A stretch of DNA of 63,700 bases from Bartonella sp. AU55XJBT (GTDB lineage: Bacteria; Pseudomonadota; Alphaproteobacteria; Rhizobiales; Rhizobiaceae), in contig NZ_JAQITC010000013.1 of NCBI RefSeq assembly GCF_028618525.1, forward strand, positions 1 through 63,700, in the 5' to 3' direction. Position 1 is the first letter of the stretch, and each line of letters begins with the position of its first letter. This document shows, one piece after another, positions 1 to 8,300 of the stretch. The position numbers were made by a program, and so were the translations under genes. The notes under the pieces were generated by a model, which saw nothing but the letters and a program-made list of their open reading frames with translations, did no database searches and had not been told where the DNA came from.

Positions 1-2
1 AA

Positions 3-179
3 GAACAGGTGAGCGAACATTTTGACCATAAAACCATTGCTGAGATTGTTGAGAGCCTTGCCAAACGTCATGGTTATCAAGCAAAGGTCAGTCCCAAATT
101 TACCAAACAAACCTTGCCTTATGTGGTGCGCACCGATCAAGAGGCACCAAACAAGGGAAAAGAAAACAGCGAAGAATAG
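3..179 (+). pseudogene. Phage late control protein D, C-terminal remnant
   Basis: An open frame runs in from the window edge and stops at 177-179 after 58 codons. It contains the stretch TIAEIVESLAKRHG followed by VSPKFTKQTLPYVVRTDQE. This resembles the segment of P2-type late control protein D (gpD, a tail baseplate protein) that reads roughly LAKRH...TLPHIDQTNES in other phages. In those proteins well over 100 residues normally follow; here the frame ends after a short Lys/Glu-rich tail, so the gene looks truncated. The upstream part lies outside the window. The neighbouring broken phage-type methylase supports a decayed prophage. The family call comes from motif memory only. Confidence 0.5.
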
Positions 180-180
180 A

Positions 181-201
181 GGCTGGGCTGGTTGCCCAGC
201 C
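181..201. repeat. Perfect 8-bp inverted repeat (hairpin)
   Basis: GGCTGGGC and GCCCAGCC are separated by five bases just after the stop codon of the gpD remnant. There is no T-run on either side, so it is not a classical intrinsic terminator. It may be a relic phage terminator or processing site. Confidence 0.5.
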
Positions 202-321
202 AACGGGGATAGTTTTGCGAACACACCCGTCCGATGCAACATAACTTAACATCGCAGCCACTTCTTATCACTTAAAGCAATGAGAAGATGGCTAATATAG
301 ATGAAAGAGTGTTAAAAAATT

Positions 322-1139
322 ATGGATACACTTTGTAAAGAAACATTAAAATCTGTTGATCCTACGGAACCAGCTGCTGCTTATGTTGGTGGCAAAATCA
401 AGTTGGCGAAGACCATTATCAAAATCATTGAAGGCATTCCCCATCGCACTTATGCTGAGCCTTTTGTTGGAATGGGGGAATATTCTTCAGGAGGAAATTG
501 ATTCCCTTATATGAAGTCATCAATGACCGCTCAGGTGATGTGGTGAATTTTTTTCGGGTGTTGCAACGCCATTATCACCCTTTTATGGATCTGTTGGAGT
601 TCCAGATAAGCAGTCGTGAGATGTTTCAGCGTTTCGCTCTACAAGATCCAAAGACCCTGACAGATTTAGAGCGGGCTTTGCGGTTTTTATATCTCCAGCG
701 GTTGAGTTTTGCTGGGCAGGTGGCTAAACGAACATTTGGCGTTGATCCTAACCGTGGTGCACGGTTTAACAGTTTCAAACTTGAAGGCTTATTAAAGCTT
801 ATATACCGCCGCTTAGCGGGTGTGACCATTGAACATTTAGATTGGTCTGATTTTATTGTGCGTTATGACCGGCCGACCACTTTGTTTTACCTTGATCCGC
901 CTTATTTTGGTGTTGAGGATTATTATGGAAAGGATTTGTTTAAGCGGGAGGATTACCAGACGATGTCTATGCTGCTTGCACAACTAAAGGGAAAGTTTCT
1001 TCTCTCTCTCAATGATGTACCAGAAATCCGAAAAACCTTTAGCCAATTTAAGATAAAAGAGGTGAATACATCTTATACATGTGGTTCAAATAATCCGACT
1101 CCGGCGCAAGAGCTCATCATCTCAAATTGCAACTTTTAG
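322..1139 (+). pseudogene. D12-class DNA adenine methylase, frameshifted
   Basis: Reading from ATG 322 gives MDTLCKETLK... and then the AdoMet-binding motif as AEPFVGMG, after which the frame stops. The second frame (to the stop at 1137-1139) carries the rest of the methylase, including the catalytic motif DPPYFG (about residue 133 of that part). Adding one G to the five-G run at 474-478 joins the two halves as MGGIFFRRKLIP, the normal continuation of motif I. The gene is therefore a phage-type N6-adenine methyltransferase with a one-base deletion in a G tract. It could be dead, phase-variable, or a sequencing error. About 272 residues after repair is a normal length for the family. Confidence 0.8.
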
Positions 1140-1306
1140 GATGAAGAGAAAAGATGCATTAAAGGGTCTTTAAATAACCTTTGAAAGACCTTTGAAGACC
1201 CTTTGAGAACCCCTTAAAAATCTTTTGAAAAAAATAAATTGGTACAAAACCTAGTGTCAAAATATACAAAACCCGCTGGCAAGCTACAACCTCGTGGCAA
1301 GCTACA
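1140..1306. repeat. Degenerate short direct repeats beside tRNA-Gln
   Basis: Degenerate copies of CCTTTGAAAGA-like words follow one another at about 1160-1230. GGCAAGCTACA occurs twice, at about 1278-1288 and 1296-1306, immediately next to the 3' end of tRNA-Gln. No gene is seen. Short repeats at a tRNA 3' end beside phage debris could be an old attachment site, but no matching partner was found in the window. Confidence 0.35.
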
Positions 1307-1307
1307 G

Positions 1308-1378
1308 CTGGGGAACTTGGATTCGAACCAAGATTGACGGAGTCAGAGTCCGCTGTTCTACCATTAAACTATTCCCCA
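1308..1378 (-). tRNA. tRNA-Gln (anticodon CUG)
   Basis: Read on the minus strand, the seven-base acceptor arm TGGGGAA pairs with TTCCCCA. The anticodon loop is CTCTGAC, placing CUG at positions 34-36. The T-arm contains GGTTCGAATCC. It is 71 nt long without CCA, and the following bases (CTG) show that CCA is not encoded. It lies between the phage remnant and the siderophore importer and is a plausible historic integration target. Confidence 0.93.
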
Positions 1379-1443
1379 ATAAGCCAATTTTACCACCTCT
1401 AGCAGATTCCACAGTGTAGGCAAGCGTAAAATTTTTTTTATAA

Positions 1444-2202
1444 TTATCGATAATAAAGAGCGATAGGAATATCATTGATTGTTTTAATTTGAATGTCTAC
1501 ATCATAAATGTCTTTAAGAATTTCTGGTCGCATAATTTCTTGGGGAGTCCCAAAATAGGCTGCTTTCCCATTTTTCAGTGCAACAATCATATCTGAATAA
1601 GATGAGGCAAAATTAATATCATGCATAACAATAAGAATGGTTTTTTTCAGTTCATCAGCTGTGCGGCGTAGCTGCTTCATCATAGAAACGGCATGTTTCA
1701 TATCTAGATTGTTTAATGGTTCATCTAAGAGAAGATAATCGGTATCTTGGCAGATAACCATGGCAATAAAAGCACGTTGACGCTGCCCCCCAGAAAGCTC
1801 GTCCAAAAAACGGTCTTTTAAATCTTGTAAGCCGAGATAGCGTAGTGCACTGTCGATAAATTGTCTATCTTCATGTGTATACCAGCCTTTTGAATAAGGA
1901 TAGCGTCCGAAACTTACTAAATCGTGCACGGTTAAACGGAAGGATAAAGGATTATCTTGACGCAAAATGGAGAGCTTTTGAGCCAAAATATCATGGGGAA
2001 TTTTATCAATATCAAAACCGTCTATATTAATTGTGCCTTTGTCGTGCGGTAAAAGACGTCTTATCAGCATTAAAAGAGTTGATTTTCCCGAACCATTAGG
2101 CCCAATAAGAGAAATAATCCCCCCTTTGGGAAGATGAAGACATAAATTATCGATAATCAATCGTGTTCCGTAAGTCTTGGAAAGATGATTGATCTCAATC
2201 AT
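1444..2202 (-). CDS. Siderophore ABC transporter ATPase
   Basis: Cytoplasmic ATPase subunit of the iron-siderophore importer encoded with the three genes upstream. Walker A is GPNGSGKST, the ABC signature LSGGQRQRA and Walker B YLLLDEP, all at usual FepC/FecE spacing. The chosen start, ATG at 2202 (MIEINHLSKTYG), gives 252 aa and overlaps the permease stop as ATGA, a sign of translational coupling. A longer frame reaching 2250 would run into the permease and is not needed. It is the last gene of the operon, followed by 65 bp and then tRNA-Gln. The family (COG1120/COG4604-like, YclP/CeuD/FatE group) is clear; the exact siderophore is not. Confidence 0.92.
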   Translation of the reverse strand: MIEINHLSKTYGTRLIIDNLCLHLPKGGIISLIGPNGSGKSTLLMLIRRLLPHDKGTINIDGFDIDKIPHDILAQKLSILRQDNPLSFRLTVHDLVSFGRYPYSKGWYTHEDRQFIDSALRYLGLQDLKDRFLDELSGGQRQRAFIAMVICQDTDYLLLDEPLNNLDMKHAVSMMKQLRRTADELKKTILIVMHDINFASSYSDMIVALKNGKAAYFGTPQEIMRPEILKDIYDVDIQIKTINDIPIALYYR

Positions 2203-3149
2203 TTTACTTTTCCCTTCATCAGTAACATTAAGAAAACAATCCCTCCACAAAACTCAATGATAAAACTTAAACGTCCTGCCATGTGAAAAATTTGCTCTAA
2301 AATAAATTGTCCCCCTACCAAACAAATTATCGCTAATAATATTGCAATCGGCACAACAACACTGTGTTTTGCTTGAGGTGAAAGTTCATAGGAAAGGTTG
2401 GCAATTAACAGTCCAAAAAAAGTGACGGGTCCTACTAATGCGGTGGAAATAGAGACAAGAATGGAAACAAAAATAAGAATAGCTGTCGCACTTTTGTGGT
2501 AATTAATGCCAAGATTGAGAGAATTTTCACGTCCCAAAGCCAAAATATCAAGTAGATAGCGGAAACGCCACCCAATTAAACTCACAATGAAAACAATAAT
2601 TGTGGCAAAGCTTATGAGAGACGTATTAAATTTATTAAAATTTGCAAACATAATATCCGTTAAATTCATCATTTGGTCTGGATTGAGTTGCAATTGCATA
2701 AACATCCGTAAACTGAAAAAAAAGCCACCTAAAATAACACCCATTAAAAGCGTCAAGTGAAGCCCTTTTAGGCTTCCTGAAAATAGCCAGCGGAAAAGAC
2801 TTATGGAAAAAAGAATGAGAATGAGGGATTCGAGAATGAGCTGTCCTTCTTCATTCAAAAAGGGTAAAGAAAGAGAGCCTACAAAATATATAAGAATAGT
2901 CTTTATTAGAATATAAAGCTGATCAAATCCCATAATTGAAGGGGTCAGAAGACGGTTATTAACGATTGTTTGAAATAAAACTGTAGAAACGCTTATTGCA
3001 TAGGCAATAAGAAGCAGAGAGATCAGTTTTGTTAGACGAAATGTCCATGTATAAATATTAATATTCCACGTCATGTAAAGACTGATGACCGTGCATGCTA
3101 TGATAATAAGCGTTGTTAGTACACATGTTGTTTTTTTGCTTCTATCCAA
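2199..3149 (-). CDS. Siderophore ABC transporter permease (FecCD family, second)
   Basis: A 316-aa inner-membrane protein with about nine hydrophobic segments, starting MDRSKKTTCVLTTLII. It belongs to the BtuC/FecCD permease family; NLGINYHKSATAILIFVS and ALVGPVTFFGLLIANL match conserved loops of that family. It overlaps the upstream permease by 8 bp and the ATPase by 4 bp, so the three are one translational unit. With the neighbouring permease it should form the heterodimeric channel through which a ferric siderophore enters the cytoplasm (FatC/CeuC/YclO-type). The substrate cannot be read from the sequence. Confidence 0.9.
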   Translation of the reverse strand: MDRSKKTTCVLTTLIIIACTVISLYMTWNINIYTWTFRLTKLISLLLIAYAISVSTVLFQTIVNNRLLTPSIMGFDQLYILIKTILIYFVGSLSLPFLNEEGQLILESLILILFSISLFRWLFSGSLKGLHLTLLMGVILGGFFFSLRMFMQLQLNPDQMMNLTDIMFANFNKFNTSLISFATIIVFIVSLIGWRFRYLLDILALGRENSLNLGINYHKSATAILIFVSILVSISTALVGPVTFFGLLIANLSYELSPQAKHSVVVPIAILLAIICLVGGQFILEQIFHMAGRLSFIIEFCGGIVFLMLLMKGKVK

Positions 3150-4098
3150 GACGCTTTCTCCAGCGTAAAAGCAGTATCATAAAAATAAAACTACCGATCA
3201 CGCCCATTATGGTGCTGATGGGAATTTCAAGAGATGGATGAATGATTCGCCCTAAAAGATCACAAATCAAGACCAATCCTGCACCGCTGATGGCTACCCA
3301 AGGAGCAGTATAGCGCATATTATCTCCCATGAAACTTGAAACAATATTTGGAATAATCAATCCAACAAAAGGAATACGGCCGATGGTACAGACAACAACA
3401 GCAGTAATTGAGGCGACAATAAAAAGACCAAAAAACATGACGAAACGATAATTTAACCCAAGGTTATTGGTTAAATCTTCTCCTAAGCTTGCAACCGTAA
3501 AGCGATCAGCAGTACAATAGGCTAGAATACAAAGGGGAAGGGAGAGCCATAAAAGTTCATATTTTCCCTCAAGAATCATGGCAAAACTACCAAATAAATA
3601 AGCTTGAAGGGAAGGAAGGAGCATTTCATAATCTGCAATGGCATTGGTTAAAGAGCCAATAATATAGCTTAGCATAATCCCTGTAAGGGGTACAATGAGA
3701 GCCGATTTTAAAGGAATGCGGCGCAATAAAAACATAAAAAGTAAAGTGCCTGTCATGGCAAAAAGTGTCGCAACGACCATTTTTCCTAAAACAGTAATAT
3801 CGGGCAGAAAAATCATCATAAAAAGAATGCCAAGGGAAGCAGATTCAACGGTTCCTGCGGTTGATGGTTCGACAAAGCGATTACGTGTCAGTAGTTGCAT
3901 AATCATGCCTGAAAGTGCAAGGGCTGCACCTACTAAAAGGATTGCAATGGTACGAGGAAGACGTGTTTGCCAGAAAATAAGCCACGCATGGGGATCGGAT
4001 GCCAAAAGGTCAGAAGGTGTGACATCAGAGTAACCAACAAAAATGCTGAGGATAGACAGGAGAATTAGAAATGTTATGGTTATCCAGTAATTCTTCAC
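3142..4098 (-). CDS. Siderophore ABC transporter permease (FecCD family, first)
   Basis: A 318-aa polytopic membrane protein of the BtuC/FecCD family (FatD/CeuB/YclN-type). Family landmarks are WQTRLPRTIAILLVGAALALSG near the N-terminus (the RxPR motif), then NRFVEPSTAGT and GRIPFVGLIIPNIV. It is preceded by a 102-bp gap holding a terminator-like hairpin and followed by an 8-bp overlap with the second permease. It pairs with that protein to form the channel. The family assignment is strong; specificity is unknown. Confidence 0.9.
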   Translation of the reverse strand: MKNYWITITFLILLSILSIFVGYSDVTPSDLLASDPHAWLIFWQTRLPRTIAILLVGAALALSGMIMQLLTRNRFVEPSTAGTVESASLGILFMMIFLPDITVLGKMVVATLFAMTGTLLFMFLLRRIPLKSALIVPLTGIMLSYIIGSLTNAIADYEMLLPSLQAYLFGSFAMILEGKYELLWLSLPLCILAYCTADRFTVASLGEDLTNNLGLNYRFVMFFGLFIVASITAVVVCTIGRIPFVGLIIPNIVSSFMGDNMRYTAPWVAISGAGLVLICDLLGRIIHPSLEIPISTIMGVIGSFIFMILLLRWRKRLG

Positions 4099-4119
4099 GT
4101 TAAATTATTTTCTCACAAA

Positions 4120-4156
4120 ATCTAAAAAAGCAAAGGCTGCTTAATAAACAGCCTCT
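4120..4156 (-). terminator. Hairpin with T-run between binding protein and permease genes
   Basis: On the minus strand AGGCTG, a nine-base loop and CAGCCT are followed by TTTGCTTTTTT. It lies between the binding-protein gene and the permeases. A partial terminator here would let the binding protein be made in excess of the membrane parts, a common ABC importer arrangement. Confidence 0.6.
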
Positions 4157-4200
4157 GTTTTTAAATTTTATTCATATCGCAAGCAAGCTCTTTTGTGCGC

Positions 4201-5151
4201 TTATTTGCTCTTTGTAAAGGATTCATTAATCTGCTTAGCGGTTTCAAGGAGTCCCGTTAAACCACCACTTGCACGATACCAACTCCAAGAGTCCAAATAA
4301 ATAATTTGGTTTTGTTTGCTTGCTGTTGTGCGGTGCACAAGCTCATTGTTGAGTAGTTGTGCTGCGGATAGTCCTTCCCGTCCAATTGCCGCATCCCGAT
4401 CAATCACCAACAACCAATCAGGATTTGTCTCAAGAATAAATTCAGGAGAAATGAGTTGTCCGTGTTTTTGTACAGTGAGTTTATCGGTTGCAGGAGCAAT
4501 ACCAAAAGCAGAATGTAAAATATCAAAACGTGATTTTGGTCCTAAGGCACTGATCTTTCCACCAGAGGTCATGAGGATAAGCCCCTTACCTTTTCCTTGA
4601 GTGTTTTTACGAACTTCAGCTAACTTTTCATTGAGTTCTGCAATTTCCTTTTCTGCTTCCTGTTCTTTGCCAAAAATTTTGCCAAGGATAGACACATTTC
4701 GTTTAATATCTTCAAGAGAATTTTCGTTTCCTATTGTTAAATCAATCGTTGGAGCGAGTTTGGATAAATCGTTATATTTTGCTTGGGTTCTGGAAGAAAT
4801 AATAATTAAATCGGGTTGAAGAGTGGCAATTTTTTCATAATCCGGTTCAAAAAGGGTGCCAATTTTTTCATATTTTTCATCATTAAATTGTTGTAGATAG
4901 GAAGGTTTTTTTCCTTCAGGAATACCGACAACTGCTTTAATCCCAAGGCGATTCATATTATCCAATGAGGCAATATCAAATACAACAACCTTTTGCGGAG
5001 AAGTGGGAACAGAAGTCGTTCCTGAAACATGATTAATCGTTACATTTGTTTGAGTATTCGTATTTGCAATACTCGTTTGTGTCCATAAAACCGTTGCAAA
5101 GCTCATTGCAACGAGTAAGACGGAAGTCACGCATTTCATATATTTTATCAT
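4201..5151 (-). CDS. Periplasmic siderophore-binding protein
   Basis: First gene of the importer operon. The 316-aa product starts MIKYMKCVTSVLLVAMSF, a signal peptide with likely cleavage after the segment ending SIANT. No lipobox Cys is evident at the cleavage region, so it is probably soluble. The mature part is a class III (cluster A-II, TroA/FepB-like) fold: PQKVVVFDIASLDNMNRLG, then LQPDLIIISSRT, and a late SPEFILETNPDWLLVID. These match CeuE/FatB/YclQ-type catecholate siderophore binders. It is divergent from the first autotransporter across a 198-bp intergenic region. No siderophore biosynthesis or TonB receptor gene lies nearby, so it may take up host or foreign chelates. Confidence 0.9.
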   Translation of the reverse strand: MIKYMKCVTSVLLVAMSFATVLWTQTSIANTNTQTNVTINHVSGTTSVPTSPQKVVVFDIASLDNMNRLGIKAVVGIPEGKKPSYLQQFNDEKYEKIGTLFEPDYEKIATLQPDLIIISSRTQAKYNDLSKLAPTIDLTIGNENSLEDIKRNVSILGKIFGKEQEAEKEIAELNEKLAEVRKNTQGKGKGLILMTSGGKISALGPKSRFDILHSAFGIAPATDKLTVQKHGQLISPEFILETNPDWLLVIDRDAAIGREGLSAAQLLNNELVHRTTASKQNQIIYLDSWSWYRASGGLTGLLETAKQINESFTKSK

Positions 5152-5349
5152 CGTGATTTTATCCTTTTATCTGATATTACAAGGGTTTGTGCACTTAAAA
5201 ACTTAACTTAGGCATTTTTATGCACAAAATGACGCAGCAATAAATAACACTATGTTGTAAAGTTGACTAACATATGTTACAAATTGTTCACTTACCTCAT
5301 TTTCACTTAATTCTAGTGTTTTTGCAACATTATTTAGAAAGTTTAACAT
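5152..5349. promoter_or_regulatory. Divergent promoter region with TAACATATGTTA palindrome
   Basis: This 198-bp gap separates the iron importer and the first autotransporter. A perfect 12-bp palindrome TAACATATGTTA lies at about 5268-5279, and a partial copy overlaps the autotransporter start at 5344-5351. A TTGACT lies just before the palindrome, but no convincing -10 element was found at ideal spacing. It is a candidate shared operator for iron or host-signal control; the regulator is unknown. Confidence 0.35.
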
Positions 5350-8300
5350 ATGATCAATGTATTTAAAAAGCGTACACGTTTGTACGCACTGACAACAAGC
5401 GCTCTCTTCCTTTTACAAGGTGTTGATTCTTCTGTGGCACAGACAAGATCGTGGTGGACATCAGGATGGGGATCAGTTGTTTCATTATTTGGGGGAGGAC
5501 AAGAGAGCAGTTCTACACCTGAAGCTTTGCCTAACCCTCCTCAAGCATTAACTGGTTCTCAAGGGGGTGGAGTAGTCGCAGTTGATAGTGGTGGGGGTGT
5601 TCCTGGTGGTGTAGGTGTTGGGGGTGTTCCTGGTGGTGTAGGTGTTGGGGGTGTTCCTGGTGGTGTAGGTGTTGGGGGTGTTCCTGGTGGTGTAGGTGTT
5701 GGGGGTGTTCCTGGTGGTGTAGGTGTTGGGGGTGTTCCTGGTGGCGTAGGTGTTGGGGGTGTTCCTGGTGGCGTAGGTGTTGGGGGTGTTCCTGGTGGTG
5801 TAGGTGTTGGGGGTGTTCCTGGTGGTGTAGGTGTTGGCGGTGTTTCTGATGTAAATCAGTGTGATGGGAGCTTTAAGACTCTTGAGTCTGTGGTCTGTTC
5901 TGATGGGCGGCTTCATACGATCAAAAGAAGTAGTATTAGCGTTAAAAAATTAGGTGATAGCGCTATGCATACAGCAGCACAGGTTACTGAGAGAACGGAG
6001 TATCGTGCGGGTGTTCAAGGAGTCTCTTATTCAGTTAAAGGTACGACTGTTGAGTTAGAGGACGTGTCTATTAGGGGAATGCGTTTTCCAGAAGGTAGTA
6101 ATTCTAGAGTAGATGCTTATCTTGATGAAAAAATAGGGACGGGGGTACTAGTAACGACTAATTCAGTAGTTAAGTTAAAAAGATCAAATATTAAGGAATT
6201 TATAGTTGGGGTTGGTGCTCTAGATGAGTCAAGGATTTATATGAAAGGTGGGGGAATCTATTATACTCGGATGGGTGCTACTGCTGATTTGGGATCGTTT
6301 ATTTTTCTAGATGGAGTGAATTTTTCTGCAGTTGGGATTGGTTTACGAAGTGTTGGTAGCTCTGGAATGATGATGCAATCTGGGTCGATTGATCTTGATC
6401 AAGGCGGGATAGGAATTATAGCGGGGAATAAAGGGATTATAAAACTAAATGAGGTTAATATTAACTTTAAAAAGGGGATAAGTGACCGAAATAGTTTTAA
6501 TTCTACAGATTCTTCAAATCTTGTTTTTCTGTCAGATGGAGGTTTGATTTCTTTTAATAAAGGAAGTGTTAAGGGCTCTGATGCAGTTGCTCTATGGGTT
6601 TCTAGTAGTATTGATGAATCTTTAGTTGTTCCAATGCATGATCGTGCTTTCGGGGAGGGTGTTTTGTCTTCTCGTTTTATTATTAGTGATGGTCATGATG
6701 ATGGCGTGTCTCTTTATTCAAAGGATGAAATGCTTCAAATGAATGCACTCTATGATGTTTATCATGTTATGGATGGTGCTTTAAAGGATGTCGTTTCTAC
6801 TATGAATAATATTATAGGTAATGGTGCTTTTCAGAGATATATTAGTGATAACAAGAAAAAAGATTTTTTTAAGATTCAAGCTGATATTAAAGAATCAAAT
6901 ATTCAAATAACTGGGAAGGATTCTTATGGCATATATTTTAAGAATGTAGCTTTTAAAGGGAAAGAAACTTTATATAAAGAGGAAATCACAAGAAATGGGA
7001 ATAATGATCAAAAGTGGCAGGGGGTTTTTTTAAAAAAGACTACTCTTAAGATTCCAGAGGGGATAGCTATTTATGGTGGTGATGTAAATGGTATTGTTGT
7101 TTTAGGAGAGGGAACTGTTCTTTCGGGTGATCTATTTTTAAAAGCTGCTGCTGATTCTAATCTATCAGTGTATGCTTATAAATCTTCGGTGATGGGTGCG
7201 GCTCATATTGACAATAGTGCAGATGTTGGGCTTTATTTGTCTGATTCAGGATTGTATTTAACAAAAAGTACTAATCATAAACAATTGAAGAAAAATGCAA
7301 ATTGTATAGATTCATGTATTTCGTATGTAGGTCTTTTAGATAGTAGCATTGTATTTTTGCCTCCGAGAAGTGAAGATGAAGATTATCAAACGCTGCAAGT
7401 TGGAAGAGGAGGTTACAGTGCTAGTGGAGATTCCAAGCTTTATGTTAATGTGAATTTTGTTTCTGGTAATTCAAATGATGTTAAGCTTTCGTCTGATAAA
7501 CTTCTGATTTATGGCAATGTTTCTGGAAGAACGAAGGTGTATGTAAATGATAATTCTATCATCACGACTTTAAATGAAAAACTAAATGGAGAGGGAGTTC
7601 AGCATCGAAGTGTGCAAAATCAAAATGGACAGGAGCAAAATAGAAAAAAACCTATTCCTATTCCAATTATTCGAGTTTATGGAGAGGCACAAAGAGATTC
7701 CTTTGAACTTGCTAATGGATATGTTACATTGCAGGGGTCACCTTACCAATATATTCTTAAGGCTTCTGGTCCAATAAGGTATTCTAGGAGTTCAGAAAAA
7801 GCTGCAAATATATCTGAGATGTTTTGGGATTTTACCTTAGAAAGTAAATTGGAAAACGGTGAGAAGCGGCCAAGTATAACTCATGGACCTCGTGGACGTC
7901 TTATATCTTCTGGTCCAATTTTTTCTTTTGATGATAGTACATCCGGTCTTTCTGTATCTGAGGTAAATGAGCTTACTGTAGTAACAAATACTCCATCTGG
8001 TACTTCTATGGTATCTGGAAATTCTGAATCTGAGGGACCTAATCGAATTACTACTTCTAGTGTGAATGGCAATCCTGCATCACTTGGAAGATCTGATACA
8101 GATGAGTCTCGTATGGATTTAAGTGGTAGATCTGTTGAAAATCTTACTTCAACTTCTGAACCTACAGGACATAATCCATCTGTTCTAACAGGTGTCTTGG
8201 AACCTAAAGAGGTTGTTGATGGCAATATAGAAGATGTGGTTGCTTATGTTCAAAGGTTAGGTGAGAATTATTCGAGTTATTCTGAACCATTAAACACAAG

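Noticed and set aside
22..249. A 75-codon frame at the left edge
   Set aside because: The overlapping frame ending at 179 matches phage gpD, and this one shows nothing recognisable.
5548..5916. Minus-strand frame of 122 codons rich in Asn, Thr and Arg
   Set aside because: It is the reverse reading of the 27-bp glycine repeat; a repeat unit that is a multiple of three with no stop keeps several frames open.
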